A DNA stretch of 64,000 nucleotides from Streptomonospora sp. PA3 (GCF_009728995.1 NZ_VTZW01000015.1:248001-312000); one strand, 5' to 3'. Shown: positions 35,395 to 46,871, counted from the first letter of the stretch. Numbers and translations: made by a program. The notes: generated from the sequence alone by a model not told the origin.

Positions 35395-36462
35395 TCAGCC
35401 CTGCCCGGCTACTCGCTTGGCGATGTCGTCGCCGATGGCGGCGGTGGAGCGCTCGTCGCCGCCCAGTTCGGCGCGGACCCGCAGGTCCTCGGCGACGGCG
35501 TGCTCGACCTTGCGCGCGGCGGCGTCCAGGCCGAGGTGGTCGAGCATGATCACCGTCGAGAGCACGGTGGCGGTGGGGTCGGCCTTGCCCTGGCCGGCGA
35601 TGTCGGGCGCCGAACCGTGGACGGGCTCGAACATGCTCGGGAAGGCGTTCTCGGGGTTGATGTTGCCGCTGGCGGCCAGCCCGATGCCGCCGGCGACCGC
35701 GGCGCCGAGGTCGGTGATGATGTCGCCGAAGAGGTTGTCGGTTACCACGACGTCGAAGCGCTGCGGCTGGGACACGAAGAACATCGCGGCGGCGTCGACG
35801 TGGGAGTAGTCGACCGCGACGTCCGGGAACTCCGCGCCGACCTCGCGCACCACGCGCTGCCACAGCTCGCCGGCGAAGGTCAGCACGTTGTCCTTGTGCA
35901 CCAGAGTGAGCTTCTTGCGCGGGCGCTGGGCGGCCTTGGCGAAGGCGTAGCGCACCACGCGCTCCACGCCCAGGCGGGTGTTGACGCTGTCCTGCGTGGC
36001 GATCTCGTCGGGCGTGCCCTTGCGCAGCACGCCGCCCATGCCGGCGTAGGGCCCCTCGGTGCCCTCGCGCACGACGAGGATGTCCATGTCCTCGGGGCGC
36101 ACTCCGGCCAGGGGCGTGCCCACTCCGGGGTACAGGCGCACCGGGCGCAGGTTGACGTAGTGGGAGAAGGCGAAGCGCAGCCGCAGCAGCAGGCCGCGCT
36201 CCAGGACGCCGCTGGGCACGCTGGGGTCGCCCACCGCGCCCAGCAGGATCGCGTCGTGGCCGCGCAGCTCCTCCTCGACCGAGTCGGGCAGCGTCTCGCC
36301 GGTGGCGTGCCACCGGCGGGCGCCGAGCTCGTACTCGGCGGTCTCGAAGGCGATGTCGTGCTCCGACGCGGCGGCGGTGAGGACCTTGAGTCCTTCGGCG
36401 ACCACCTCGGGGCCGATCCCGTCGCCGGGGATCACGGCCAACTTCACGGTGCGCGCAGCCAT
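35395..36462 (-). CDS. leuB: 3-isopropylmalate dehydrogenase
   Basis: A 355-residue beta-decarboxylating dehydrogenase of leucine synthesis. [53 protein letters not shown], the Lys of [38 protein letters not shown] and [20 protein letters not shown] are all present. The YVNLRP form is that of actinobacterial LeuB. ATG 36462 begins the gene. A TCTC-N7-GAGA operator lies 79 bp upstream. Confidence 0.96.
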   Translation of the reverse strand: MAARTVKLAVIPGDGIGPEVVAEGLKVLTAAASEHDIAFETAEYELGARRWHATGETLPDSVEEELRGHDAILLGAVGDPSVPSGVLERGLLLRLRFAFSHYVNLRPVRLYPGVGTPLAGVRPEDMDILVVREGTEGPYAGMGGVLRKGTPDEIATQDSVNTRLGVERVVRYAFAKAAQRPRKKLTLVHKDNVLTFAGELWQRVVREVGAEFPDVAVDYSHVDAAAMFFVSQPQRFDVVVTDNLFGDIITDLGAAVAGGIGLAASGNINPENAFPSMFEPVHGSAPDIAGQGKADPTATVLSTVIMLDHLGLDAAARKVEHAVAEDLRVRAELGGDERSTAAIGDDIAKRVAGQG

Positions 36463-36540
36463 GGGCAGCCCAGCCTCTACTCAGCTCGTGGTCTTGCGAC
36501 CGGTCTCGGCGCGTGGCGCCCCGGTCCGCGCGAACCGGGC

Positions 36541-36559
36541 GTTCTCACATGCTGAGACC
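36541..36559. promoter_or_regulatory. BCAA operator upstream of leuB
   Basis: TCTC-ACATGCT-GAGA, same arms and spacer length as the ilvB and cimA sites, inside GTTCTCACATGCTGAGACC. Confidence 0.6.
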
Positions 36560-36583
36560 AACGGAACGGTCAGTGAGACAAGC

Positions 36584-36691
36584 CTAGCGCCCCGCGGAGC
36601 CTCCGTTGTCGCGGCGGTCCAGCGCGACCTGCACGGCTTCGGTGGCCTCGGCGGTGTCGGTGTCGGCGGGTGCGGGAGTGGTGTCGTACAC
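36584..36691 (-). CDS. Doubtful 35-residue acidic ORF
   Basis: GTG 36691 is preceded by AAGGGG at 6 nt, a good ribosome binding site, and the short product (MYDTTPAPADTDTAEATEAV, then QVALDRRDNGGSAGR) is acidic and Ala/Thr-rich. I do not recognise it. The ribosome binding site is the only strong evidence. Confidence 0.3.
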   Translation of the reverse strand: MYDTTPAPADTDTAEATEAVQVALDRRDNGGSAGR

Positions 36692-37121
36692 GGCGGTCCC
36701 CTTGCGGATCCGAGCGCGGCACGGCTGCCGCGCGGCGGTCGGTCGGATGTGCTGCACCAGGTCCGGGCGGCTCCCCGACCCCGCGAGAGCCGCCGGGGCC
36801 GGCGGCGGGAGCGGACGGGGGCGCGCGAAAAGCGGGGCCGCGGATCGGTGGCGCGACGGTGTACCGGACCTGCCGGCCGCGTCCGGTGTCGGGCGGGCGC
36901 GGCGCAAAGGCGCACATGCTCCCGGGCGAAGGTGGTGCCGGGCGGCCGCGGTCCCCGGTGTGCCGGGCGGGCCGTGCGCGGGGCGCCGGCGGTGTCCGCC
37001 GGATGCGGGCGGCGTGAGCCACCGGGCGCCCTATCTCTTAGGACGACAGACTATCGGACGTCCGACTAACCCGCCAGCCGCCCCGGCGTCGCCCGCGTTC
37101 CCGAAACGCCCGCCGGAAAGC

Positions 37122-37159
37122 GCGCGGGGCCGCCCGCACCGATGCGGACGGCCCCGCGC
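37122..37159 (-). terminator. Terminator of serA
   Basis: A 17-bp stem with one mismatch, GCGCGGGGCCG-x-CCGCA against TGCGG-x-CGGCCCCGCGC, 58 bp after the serA stop. Confidence 0.7.
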
Positions 37160-37216
37160 GTGTTTCCCGCGGGTGGGCGGGGCGCTTCAACGCGCCGCAC
37201 ACCCGCTCAGGCTCGA

Positions 37217-38806
37217 TCAGTCGTCGAGGTCGACCTGGCGGGTCTGGGAGGCCTCGATCTCGGTGGAGATGGCCTCCAGGGTGGCGTCGGGGATCGCCGA
37301 GTCGACGGTGAGCGTGATCAGCGCCGTTCCGCCCTCGGTGTCGCGGCTGACCTGCATGCCCGCGATGTTGATCTGCGCCTCGCCCAGCAGCGCGCCGACC
37401 TTGCCGACGATGCCGGGGCGGTCGTGGTAGGAGAGGAACGCCATGTGCGCGTTGACCGGGATCTCCATGCTGTAGCCGTTGATCTCGACCAGCTTCTCGT
37501 GGTGGCGCGGCCCGGACAGCGTGCCCGAGACCGACACCCGCTGGCCGTCGGGCATCAGCCCGCGCACCGTGATCAGGTTGCGCCAGTCGGAGTGGTCGTC
37601 GCTGGTGACGAGGTTGACCTCGACACCGCGCTCCTTGGCCAGCAGCGGTGCGTTGACGAAGGTCACCGCCTCCTCGACCACGTCGCCGAAGACCCCCTTG
37701 AGGGCCGCCAGCTCCAGCACCTTGACGTCGTAGGCGGCGATCTCGCCGCGGACCTCGATGTCGATGCGGTCGGCCACGCCCCGCGCGAGCGAGGTGAAGA
37801 TGCGGCCGAGCTTCTCGGTCAGCGGCAGGCCCGGCTTGACGTCCTCGGCCACCGCGCCGCCCTGCACGTTGACCGCGTCGGGGACGAACTCGCCCGACAG
37901 CGCCAGCTTCACCGACCGCGCGACCTGGGTGCCGGCCTTCTCCTGGGCCTCGGCGGTGCTGGCGCCCAGATGGGGGGCCACGACGACGCTCTCGAACTCG
38001 AACAGCGGGCTGTCGGTGCACGGCTCCGAGGCCCACACGTCGATGCCCGCGCCGGCGACGCGCCCCTCCTTGAGCGCCCGGTAGAGGGCGTCCTCGTCGA
38101 GGATGCCGCCGCGCGCGGCGTTGATGACGCGCACGCTCGGCTTGACCTTGGACAGCGCGTCGTCGCCGATGAGGCCGACCGTGTCCTTGTTCTTGGGCAG
38201 GTGGATGCTGATGTAGTCGCTGCGCCGCAGCAGCTCGTCCAGCGACACCATCTCGACGCCGATCTGGGCGGCGCGGCTGGGCTGCACGAACGGGTCGTAG
38301 GCGATGATGTGCGTGCCGAAGGCCGCGAGCCGCTGGGCGACCAGCGCACCGATCCGGCCCAGGCCGACGATGCCGACCGTCTTGTCGTAGACCTCGACGC
38401 CGGTGTACTTGGAGCGCTTCCACTCGCCGTTGATCAGCGCGTTGTGGGCCGGCGCAGTGTTGCGGGAGGTGGCCAGCAGCAGGTTGATGGCCTGCTCGGC
38501 GGCGCTGATGATGTTGGAGGTGGGGGCGTTGACGACGAGGACGCCGGCCTTGGTCGCCGCATCGACGTCGACGTTGTCCAACCCCACCCCGGCGCGCGCC
38601 ACGACCTTGAGCCGCGGGGCGGCGGCCAGCGCCTCGGCATCGACCTGGGTCGCGCTGCGAACGATCAGGGCGTCGACGTCGGCGAGGGCCGGCAGCAGCT
38701 CGGAGCGGTCGGCGCCGTTGGCGTGGCGGACCTCGAAGTCGCCTTCCAGCAGCGCGAGACCGGCGGGGGAGAGTTCTTCCGCGACGAGAACGGAGGGCTT
38801 AGGCAC
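37217..38806 (-). CDS. serA: D-3-phosphoglycerate dehydrogenase
   Basis: A 529-residue long-form PGDH, first step of serine synthesis. The catalytic part has ARAGVGLDNVDVDAATKAGVLVVNAP, the NAD motif VGLGRIGALVAQRLAAFG, NAARGGILDEDALYRALKEGRVAGAGIDVW and the catalytic HLGAST. A substrate-binding intervening domain and a C-terminal ACT domain (NAHMAFLSYHDRPGIVGKVGALLGEAQINIAGMQVSR) follow, so serine feedback is expected. GTG 38806 has AAGGAAG at 7 nt. It is downstream of ilvBNC, separated by a terminator. Confidence 0.96.
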   Translation of the reverse strand: MPKPSVLVAEELSPAGLALLEGDFEVRHANGADRSELLPALADVDALIVRSATQVDAEALAAAPRLKVVARAGVGLDNVDVDAATKAGVLVVNAPTSNIISAAEQAINLLLATSRNTAPAHNALINGEWKRSKYTGVEVYDKTVGIVGLGRIGALVAQRLAAFGTHIIAYDPFVQPSRAAQIGVEMVSLDELLRRSDYISIHLPKNKDTVGLIGDDALSKVKPSVRVINAARGGILDEDALYRALKEGRVAGAGIDVWASEPCTDSPLFEFESVVVAPHLGASTAEAQEKAGTQVARSVKLALSGEFVPDAVNVQGGAVAEDVKPGLPLTEKLGRIFTSLARGVADRIDIEVRGEIAAYDVKVLELAALKGVFGDVVEEAVTFVNAPLLAKERGVEVNLVTSDDHSDWRNLITVRGLMPDGQRVSVSGTLSGPRHHEKLVEINGYSMEIPVNAHMAFLSYHDRPGIVGKVGALLGEAQINIAGMQVSRDTEGGTALITLTVDSAIPDATLEAISTEIEASQTRQVDLDD

Positions 38807-39120
38807 AGCTTGCTTCCTTATTCGGGTTGCGGCGTGGCCGCGTTTTCGCGGCTGGTCCTTTCCCACATCGGTGGGGCTCGTTCGGTTGTGACGGCCACGA
38901 AAAGTCTAGTGCGCCGGTGGGTTTCGCTCTCGGACAGGGGTGCCGGAACACCGGAAGCAAGCGCTGTGCCCAGGCAGAACGCGCCGAGAGGGCGGCGGAG
39001 GCGGGTGGCTCCGCGGCACGCAACCGGGCCACCCGGCCGGCCGCGGGCCGCTCCCGCACGGGCGCGCCCCGGCGGGGGCGCGGTGCGGGAGCGGCCGGCG
39101 CTGGAGCCGCCCGGACGGCC
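38807..39120. other. 314-bp gap between serA and ilvC
   Basis: It contains the serA promoter region and the ilvBNC terminator at 39046-39096. No TCTC-N7-GAGA operator and no leader peptide were seen ahead of serA. Confidence 0.55.
39046..39096 (-). terminator. Terminator of the ilvBNC operon
   Basis: GGCCGCTCCCGCAC and GTGCGGGAGCGGCC form a perfect 14-bp outer stem with an inner GC-rich loop, 25 bp after the ilvC stop. Confidence 0.8.
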
Positions 39121-40116
<996 letters not shown>

Positions 40117-40249
40117 TTCGGCCTACTCCTTGCGTATGTGGGAAAGTGTGTCGGTTCTGCTGGGCGGGGCCCGCCGCGCCGAGAGCCGCGCGGCGGATGC
40201 GGAACGCCTCCCGGCGGCCCCGCCTTCTGGGCGCGGGCCGGACCGGGGC

Positions 40250-40774
40250 TCACGCGCTGCGCTCTACCGCGCGCAGTGAGCGGTCGGTGATGGACCGGGG
40301 GCCGCGGCCCAGCGCGACCAGGCCCGACTTCACCAGTTCCTTGATGCCGAACGGTTCGAGGTTGCGCACCAGCGCGTCGAGCTTCTCGGGCTTTCCGGTC
40401 GCCTCGATCACCACGACGTCGGGTCCGACGTCGACGATGTTGGCGCGGAACAGCTCGGCCGTCTGGATGACGGCGGCGCGGTTGCCGGCGTCGGCCTTGA
40501 CCTTGGCCAGCAGGAGCTCCCTGCGGACCGAGGCGTCGTTGTCCATCTCGACGATCTTGATGACGTTGACGAGCTTGTTGAGCTGCTTGGTCACCTGCTC
40601 CAAGGGGTGGCGGTCGCAGTTGACCACGATCGTCATGCGGGACAGGCCCTCGTACTCGGTGGTGCTGACGCTGAGCGAGTGGATGTTGAATCCGCGCCGC
40701 GAGAACAGCGCCGAGGTCCGGGCGAGGATGCCGGGGGTGTCTTCCACGAGGACGGAAAGGGTGTGCTGGCTCAT
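40250..40774 (-). CDS. ilvN: Acetolactate synthase, small (regulatory) subunit
   Basis: A 174-residue ACT-domain subunit that confers valine feedback inhibition on IlvB. LSVLVEDTPGILARTSALFSRRGFNIHSLSVSTTEYEGLSRMTIVV is the N-terminal ACT domain, with the second ACT-like half from about residue 85. ATG 40774 is 39 bp after the ilvB stop; ilvC starts 133 bp further on. Confidence 0.96.
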   Translation of the reverse strand: MSQHTLSVLVEDTPGILARTSALFSRRGFNIHSLSVSTTEYEGLSRMTIVVNCDRHPLEQVTKQLNKLVNVIKIVEMDNDASVRRELLLAKVKADAGNRAAVIQTAELFRANIVDVGPDVVVIEATGKPEKLDALVRNLEPFGIKELVKSGLVALGRGPRSITDRSLRAVERSA

Positions 40775-40813
40775 TGTGACGTCGTCGCCTCTCTCGTGAA
40801 CCGGGCCGGTCCG

Positions 40814-42574
40814 TTAGTCCTCGTCGTCCCAGTCGGGCGCCATGTCGCGCGCGTACTGGATGTTGTCGTTGCTGATGCCGGGTCCGACCATGGGCCAGAC
40901 CATCGCGTCGTGGTTGACGGAGAAGTCCACGACCACCGGTGCGTCGTCGACGGCCATCGCCTTCTCGATGGTGGCGTCGATGTCCTCGGCCCGTTCGCAG
41001 CGCAGCCCGACACAACCGTACGCCTCCGCCAGGCGCACGAAGTCGGGCACGCGGACCTTGGCGTCGCGCGGCGCCGTCTGCAGGTCGGTGTGGGAGTAGC
41101 GGCCGTCGTAGAAGAGGGTCTGCCACTGGCGGACCATGCCGAGGTTGCCGTTGTTGACGACCGCGACCTTGATGGGGATGCCCTCGATGGCGGCGGTGGC
41201 CAGCTCCTGGTTGGTCATCTGGAAGCAGCCGTCGCCGTCGACGGCCCACACGGTGCGCTCGGGGTCGCCCACCTTGGCGCCCAGCGCGGCGGGCACGGAG
41301 AAGCCCATGGTGCCCAGGCCGCCGGAGTTGACGAAGGTTCCGGGCTTCTCGTAGCCGATGAACTGGGCCGCCCACATCTGGTGCTGGCCGACCCCGGCGA
41401 CATAGGTGGCGTCGGGGCCGACAAGCTCGCCCAGGCGCTGGATGACCTTCTGCGGAGCCAGGCTGCCGTCGTCGGCGTCCTCATAACCCAGCGGGTAGAC
41501 CTCGCGCAGCCGGTCGAGCTGGGCCCACCAGGCGGCGTAGTCGCCCTCGCGGCCGGCCGCCTGGTCGTTGCGCACCGCCACGACCAGGTCGGCGATGACC
41601 TCGCGGCAGTCGCCGACGATGGGGACGTCGGCGTGGCGGTTCTTGGAGATCTCGGCCGGGTCGATGTCGGCGTGGACGATCTTGGCGCCGGGGGCGAAGC
41701 TGTCGAGCCGGCCGGTGACCCGGTCGTCGAAGCGTGCGCCCAGGGCCACGATCAGGTCGGCCTTCTGCAGCGAGCCCACAGCCGCGACGGTGCCGTGCAT
41801 CCCGGGCATGCCCAGGTTCTGCGGGTGGCTGTCGGGGAAGACGCCCCGCGCCATGAGCGTGGTGGTCACGGGCACGCCGGTCAGTTCGGCCAGGACGCGC
41901 AGCTCCTGGGCGGCGCCCGAGCGCAGCACCCCGCCGCCGACGTAGAGGACGGGCCGGCGCGCCTCGGCGATCATCCGGGCGGCCTCGCGGACCTGCTTGC
42001 CGTGGGGCTTGGTGACCGGGCGGTAGCCGGGCATGTCCAGCCGCTGCGGCCAGGAGAACGACGTGGCCGCCTGCAGCGCGTCCTTGGCGATGTCGACCAG
42101 GACGGGGCCGGGGCGGCCGGACGAGGCGACGTGGAACGCCTCGGCGATGGTGCGGGGGATGTCCTCGGCGTTCTTGACGAGGTAGTTGTGCTTGGTGATG
42201 GGCATCGTGATGCCGCAGATGTCGGCTTCCTGGAAGCCGTCGGTGCCGATCAGGGGGGTGGCGACCTGACCGGTGATGGCGACCAGCGGCACCGAGTCCA
42301 TGTGGGCGTCGGTGAGGGGGGTGACGAGGTTGGTCGCACCCGGGCCGCTGGTGGCCATGCAGACGCCGGGGCGCCCGGTGGCATAGGCGTAGCCCTCGGC
42401 GGCGTGGCCCGCTCCCTGCTCGTGGCGCATCAGGATGTGGCGCACGCCGGCGGAGTCGTAGAGGGGGTCGTAGGCGGGAAGGATCGCCCCGCCGGGGATC
42501 CCGAACACAACGTCGACACCGGCATGCTCCAGTGACCTGATGAGCGATTGGGCTCCGGTCATCTGCTCGGTCAT
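40814..42574 (-). CDS. ilvB: Acetolactate synthase, large (catalytic) subunit
   Basis: A 586-residue ThDP enzyme. [15 protein letters not shown] with the catalytic Glu in [28 protein letters not shown], and the ThDP/Mg site [15 protein letters not shown]-x16-NNGNLGMV are all present. GTG 42577 and ATG 42574 are adjacent; AAGGA suits either. First gene of ilvBNC, expressed through the attenuator at 42628-42739. Confidence 0.97.
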   Translation of the reverse strand: MTEQMTGAQSLIRSLEHAGVDVVFGIPGGAILPAYDPLYDSAGVRHILMRHEQGAGHAAEGYAYATGRPGVCMATSGPGATNLVTPLTDAHMDSVPLVAITGQVATPLIGTDGFQEADICGITMPITKHNYLVKNAEDIPRTIAEAFHVASSGRPGPVLVDIAKDALQAATSFSWPQRLDMPGYRPVTKPHGKQVREAARMIAEARRPVLYVGGGVLRSGAAQELRVLAELTGVPVTTTLMARGVFPDSHPQNLGMPGMHGTVAAVGSLQKADLIVALGARFDDRVTGRLDSFAPGAKIVHADIDPAEISKNRHADVPIVGDCREVIADLVVAVRNDQAAGREGDYAAWWAQLDRLREVYPLGYEDADDGSLAPQKVIQRLGELVGPDATYVAGVGQHQMWAAQFIGYEKPGTFVNSGGLGTMGFSVPAALGAKVGDPERTVWAVDGDGCFQMTNQELATAAIEGIPIKVAVVNNGNLGMVRQWQTLFYDGRYSHTDLQTAPRDAKVRVPDFVRLAEAYGCVGLRCERAEDIDATIEKAMAVDDAPVVVDFSVNHDAMVWPMVGPGISNDNIQYARDMAPDWDDED

Positions 42575-42627
42575 CACAAGTTCCGATCCTTCACCAGAGG
42601 GGCTCGTCGTCGGGGGTGCTTGAGCAA

Positions 42628-42661
42628 CAAAAAACCCCCCACCGCGAATGCGGTTGGAGGG
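42628..42661 (-). terminator. Attenuator terminator of ilvBNC
   Basis: On the minus strand CCCTCCAACCGC pairs with GCGGTGGGGGG (imperfect) and is followed by TTTTTTG. It lies between the leader peptide and ilvB, 54 bp before the ilvB start. Confidence 0.9.
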
Positions 42662-42662
42662 A

Positions 42663-42706
42663 GCGCGCAGCGAGTGGCTTGGTCAGCTGGCTGCGCGCCG
42701 ACCAAG
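42663..42706 (-). promoter_or_regulatory. Alternative stems in the ilvB leader
   Basis: Two competing pairings are visible: CTTGGTC/GACCAAG (42700-42706 with 42678-42684) and GCGCGCAG/CTGCGCGC (42691-42698 with 42663-42670). The second uses sequence just before the terminator, as an anti-terminator would. Confidence 0.65.
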
Positions 42707-42739
42707 TACGAGAATCAGGAAGTTGCTCTGCACGGTCAC
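42683..42739 (-). CDS. ilvB leader peptide
   Basis: An 18-codon ORF, MTVQSNFLILVLGRRAAS, with the run Leu-Ile-Leu-Val-Leu. Streptomyces ilvB leaders are similar (ILVLGKR-type), and the terminator and rival stems follow directly. GTG 42739 or GTG 42733 may be the start; neither has a clear Shine-Dalgarno. Confidence 0.87.
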   Translation of the reverse strand: MTVQSNFLILVLGRRAAS

Positions 42740-42784
42740 AACGATGACCGAGCGGATGTCCGCCCGTCAACTGAAACGCGAATT

Positions 42785-42803
42785 TGTCTCACTATTCGAG
42801 ACA
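42785..42803. promoter_or_regulatory. BCAA operator upstream of the ilvB leader
   Basis: TGTCTC-ACTATTC-GAGACA, a perfect 6-bp inverted repeat with a 7-bp spacer, 46 bp upstream of the leader GTG. Confidence 0.65.
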
Positions 42804-43036
42804 CAGCGGTCAGCATGCGAGTGCGACCCAGGTCACAGTAGCGTCCGTACCCAGGGAAATCCACCCCCGGAGACAGCGGAATTCCACCATTCGGTACCGG
42901 CCGGACATTCCGCGGCATTCTGCGGCATTGCACGGCGAATCCGTGCACACGCAAAGGCCGGCCCGCGCTCGGCGGCACGGGAATGGCGGAAGACCGGCGA
43001 GCGCTCCGCCCGGCGCCGGGGGCGGGGGCCGGGCCC

Positions 43037-45739
43037 CTACAGCGGTATCCCGGCCTCGCCGCCCACCAGCGCCTCCACGCCGTCGGCCACCATGGGGCGG
43101 GCCACCAGGAAGCCCTGGCCGTACCCGCAGCCCATCGAGCGCAGCTGCTCCAGCTGCTCGCTGCGCTCGATGCCCTCGGCCACCACCTGCACGCCCAGGT
43201 CCTGGCCGAGCCGGATGATGGTGTGGGTCAGCAGCGTCACCGTGCCGTCCGTGCCCAGGTCCCGGATGAACGACGGGTCGATCTTGATGGTGTCCACGCG
43301 CAGCTCGCGCAGATGCGCCAGCGACGCGTACCCCATGCCGAAGTCGTCGATGGCCAGGCGCACCCCCAGCCGCCGCAGCTGGGCCAGCCGCTCCACGGCC
43401 TCGCCCTGGCTCTCCAGCAGGACCTCCTCGTCGACCTCCATGGTCAGCACCTCGGCGGGCAGCCCGCTGTCGGCCAGCGCCCCGGCCACCGTCTCCACGA
43501 ACCGCGGCGCCAGGATCTGCTTGACCGACAGGTTCACCGACAGCGCGATGTCCCAGTCGGAGGCCCGCCAGATCGCGACCTTCTCGCAGGCCTCCCGCAG
43601 GATCCACTCCCCCAGCGGCGTGATCAGCCCCGACTCCTCGGCCGGGCCGATGAAGCCCTCCGGCAGCACCCGTTCGTCGCCCCGCTGCCAGCGCACCAGC
43701 GCCTCCACAGCGGTCACCTGCGAGCTCTCCAGGTCCACGACCGGCTGGTACTCCAGCAGGAAGTCGCCGTTGGCCAGCGCCTGGCGCAGCTCGGTCTGCA
43801 GCTCCAGGCGGCCCACGACCTTGGCGTGCATGTGCGCGGCGTAGATCTCCAGTCGGCCGCCCCCGCCCATCTCCTTGGCGCGGGCCAGTGCCATGTCGGC
43901 GTTGCGCAGCAGTTCGCCGCTCTCCACGACGGAGTCGGCGAAGGCCACTCCGGCGCTGGCCGACAGCACCACCTCGCGGTCGGCGACCTGGAACGGATCC
44001 GCGCTGATCGACCGGATCAGCCGCTCGGCCAGGTCCACCACGTGCTGGGCGTTGGGGCCGTGCTCGATCAGTACCGCGAACTCGTCGCCGCCCCAGCGCG
44101 ACAGCGTGACCCCGGAGTCGGTGGTCGCGCGCAGTCGGCGGCCCGCCTGGGCCAGCAGGTAGTCGCCGAAGGTGTGCCCGGCGGAGTCGTTGACCGCGGT
44201 GAACCCGTCCAGGTCCAAGAAGATCGCGGCGATCTCGCCTTCGGCCTGGCCGCGCTCGCGGCGCACCAGCACCTCGCGCGCCCGCTCCTCCAGGTAGGCG
44301 CGGTTGGGCAGGCCGGTGATCCCGTCGTGGAAGGTCAGGTGGTTGACCTGGTCCTCCAGGGCCACCTGGGCGCTGATGTCCCTGGTGGTGACCAGCAGCC
44401 GGTCGGGTTCGCCCGGCTGCTCGTACAGCGAGGCGGTCGACTCGGTGTGCCGCCAGGTGCCGTCGCCGGCGCGGACCCGCAGCCGCAGGTGGATGCCCTC
44501 GCTGTCGTCCTGGGTGAAGGCCGCCATCGCCCGCTTCACCTGCGGCAGGTCCTCAGGGTGCACGATCGCGGTGACGGGCTCGGTGAGCAGGTCGTCCAGC
44601 CGGTAGCCGAACGCCTCGGCGGCTCCGGCGCTGACGTAGAAGATCCGGCCGTCGAAGTCCAGGATGAGGATGACGTCGCCGCTGTTCTTGGCAAGCTCGT
44701 GGAAGTGCTGCTCGCGCGTGTGCACCATCCGCGACAGGGTCGCGTTCTCCTCCAGCAGCCCGCTCATCCGCACCAGCAGCACGATCACCGCCGACCCGGC
44801 CGCCAGCGGCAGCACCGGCGCCAGGCCGTCCACCCGCAGGGCACCGATCGTCAGCACCACCGCCGCCACGAACAGCGCACCGCAGGCGGCGATCTCGGGG
44901 GCGAACCGGTACAGCCCGCGCCCGGTGATGCGGCGCGGGCGGGTGCCCGCGCGGTCGCGGATCAGCCACGGCAGGCAGCCCAGCAGGGCGAAGCCGACGA
45001 ACCGCACCGGATACTCGATGCCGCCCGCGGGCAGCACCCCGGTCAACCGGGTCACCGCGCCGATGAGGTCGGCGCCGCAGATGATCACGAACGCGCCGAC
45101 GGCCAGCAGCACACCGCGGCGCGTGCTGTGCGGCGAGGTGAAGACCAGCGGGGCCAGCAGGCACAGCACGACGATGTCGGCGACCGGGTAGACCAGCGCG
45201 AAGGCGAGGAACCCGCCGCCTTCGCCCAGCTCGCTGTAGAGCGGGGCGAACAGCAGCAGCCACACGATGGAGAACAGCGCCGCCGCGCACACGTAGCTGT
45301 CGGTGACGTGCCGCACCACCGGGCGGAAGCCCTTCGGCAGCGGCGCGAACCGGGTGAACCCGAGCACGAAGAGCGGCAGCGCCACCAGGGAGAAGAGGTC
45401 GCCGAAGCTCAGCGAGACCGCGGCGTTGGTGCTCAGCAGCCCGGTGACCGCGTAGACGAAGGCGCCGGCGCTCCAGGCCAGCGCGGCGAAGCCGAGCAGG
45501 CGCAGCGCCGCGGCGCCGTCGGCGCCGTCGGCGTTGGCCTCGCTGTCGGCGGCGGTCGCGGCCCGGCGGCGCGAAGCGTACAGGAGCGACACCGCGGCCG
45601 CGGCCGCGGCCGCGGCGGGAGGCCACGAGCCCAGCCACGCGGTCAGCGTGACGTCGCCGACGCTGACGAGCGAGCCCAGCGCGTAAAGCACCGCGAGGGC
45701 GATGATGGCTCCCAGCCAGATGCGCGAATCGGCCTTCAT
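43037..45739 (-). CDS. Membrane PAS-GGDEF-EAL protein (c-di-GMP turnover)
   Basis: A 900-residue protein with eight to ten transmembrane helices (about 1-320), a PAS domain (about 345-460), then GGDEF and EAL domains. RWGGDEFAVLI keeps the cyclase signature, and the EAL half keeps VEALVRWQ, SVNLSVKQ, IDDFGMGYASL, KIDPSFI, AEGIE and GYGQGFL, so both activities may be intact. It sits next to ilvB as a homologous gene does in Streptomyces (CdgC-like, from memory). The gene has a (GCGGCC)n stretch at about 45595-45617 coding poly-Ala. ATG 45739 has GGGAG at 7 nt. Confidence 0.9.
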   Translation of the reverse strand: MKADSRIWLGAIIALAVLYALGSLVSVGDVTLTAWLGSWPPAAAAAAAAVSLLYASRRRAATAADSEANADGADGAAALRLLGFAALAWSAGAFVYAVTGLLSTNAAVSLSFGDLFSLVALPLFVLGFTRFAPLPKGFRPVVRHVTDSYVCAAALFSIVWLLLFAPLYSELGEGGGFLAFALVYPVADIVVLCLLAPLVFTSPHSTRRGVLLAVGAFVIICGADLIGAVTRLTGVLPAGGIEYPVRFVGFALLGCLPWLIRDRAGTRPRRITGRGLYRFAPEIAACGALFVAAVVLTIGALRVDGLAPVLPLAAGSAVIVLLVRMSGLLEENATLSRMVHTREQHFHELAKNSGDVILILDFDGRIFYVSAGAAEAFGYRLDDLLTEPVTAIVHPEDLPQVKRAMAAFTQDDSEGIHLRLRVRAGDGTWRHTESTASLYEQPGEPDRLLVTTRDISAQVALEDQVNHLTFHDGITGLPNRAYLEERAREVLVRRERGQAEGEIAAIFLDLDGFTAVNDSAGHTFGDYLLAQAGRRLRATTDSGVTLSRWGGDEFAVLIEHGPNAQHVVDLAERLIRSISADPFQVADREVVLSASAGVAFADSVVESGELLRNADMALARAKEMGGGGRLEIYAAHMHAKVVGRLELQTELRQALANGDFLLEYQPVVDLESSQVTAVEALVRWQRGDERVLPEGFIGPAEESGLITPLGEWILREACEKVAIWRASDWDIALSVNLSVKQILAPRFVETVAGALADSGLPAEVLTMEVDEEVLLESQGEAVERLAQLRRLGVRLAIDDFGMGYASLAHLRELRVDTIKIDPSFIRDLGTDGTVTLLTHTIIRLGQDLGVQVVAEGIERSEQLEQLRSMGCGYGQGFLVARPMVADGVEALVGGEAGIPL

Positions 45740-46871
45740 CGCCACGCTCCCGAACGTGGGCGGAAGACCGAGTGGGCGGCGGGTCCCACCGCGGCGACCG
45801 TGATCATCACTGGTTGGGCGCGTCGGCTGCGGTTTCCGGGCCGCAGCGAAGGCGCCCGCCTCCTTCCGGAATGCGTGCCCCGTGCTGTCGGTGCGGGCCC
45901 GTTCGGGCCTTCGGGGCGGATCTGGGGGATGGTCGGGGTCCGGGCACAGCACGGAGCTGGGCCGCCGTCCCCGGTGAGCGGCCGCGCGACCGCCGCCACG
46001 GCGCGTATCGGCCGTGTGCGGTCTGCCCGGTGAAGCAGGAGGCCCGGTGGCGGACAGGGGGCCCGATCGCCGACGCAGTTGGCGAAGCGGTCAACGAGCG
46101 GCTCCTCCTCCCGCATGGCCGGAGCGCGGCAGTCGGGCCCGGCGCGGGGAGCGCAGCCACGGCTTCGGGGCCGGGCCCCTTCGGCACCGGGACGTCGACG
46201 GCGGGTACCGGCCCGGCCGTCCCGCGGCGCCCGTTTCGCACCGGGGGCGGCTCGGACGTGCAGGGACGCGGAATCGCCTGCAAGCGTCTCTCCGGTATCC
46301 GCCCTGACCAGGCTAGTCACCCAAGGTCACGCTGAGATAGAGATGCAGACGAGACATGGCGACGACATGAACACCGTATGTGATCATCCCCTGTCACCCG
46401 CGCCGTTCACCCGAACCGCCCTGGGACTCCCCGTGTTCAACGACTCCCCCGTTTCCGCCGCAGACCGTGCAGGGGCGGACGGCGCCCCCGCGTCGCGTGT
46501 ATCGCCCCGCCCCGGCAAGGCGGGACGCTGTACAGCACCGCGCCGCCCCGGACGGTACCGCCGTCCGGATCCGCTGCCTGCCACATGCCCGGCGGCCGTG
46601 CCCGGGCACGGGACGAAAGACCCGTCCCGTACACGCTCGGCGGCCGCCGCGGGTTCCCGGCGCCCGCGGCGGGCCGCGCGTACCGCGGACGTCACCGGAG
46701 CCTACTAAGGACGGGCGGATGGTCGGGCCTGCGGTGATCGGTGCGGGCGCCCGCCGGTGACCGGTGAGCGACGGGAGCAGCGACGGCGTGTCCGGAGCTT
46801 TCGGGGGCGCGTCACCCTCCGACACACGCGGACCGGAACCCCGCATGCCCGATTTGGGCCGGGCCATCGAC

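Larger units (their letters stand above)
36463..37216. other. 754-bp gap upstream of leuB
   Basis: It holds the leuB promoter region and operator, one doubtful 35-codon ORF (36584-36691), and at 37122-37159 the serA terminator. The rest is very GC-rich with no convincing gene on either strand. Confidence 0.55.

Noticed and set aside
36481-36583. Leader peptide for leuB (open frame with LVSLTVPLVSAC)
   Set aside because: The Leu/Val-rich stretch has no start codon with a ribosome binding site directly before it and no terminator follows before leuB.
42983-46033. 1016-residue plus-strand frame opposite the PAS-GGDEF-EAL gene
   Set aside because: His/Gln-rich antisense frame; the minus strand has all GGDEF and EAL motifs in order.
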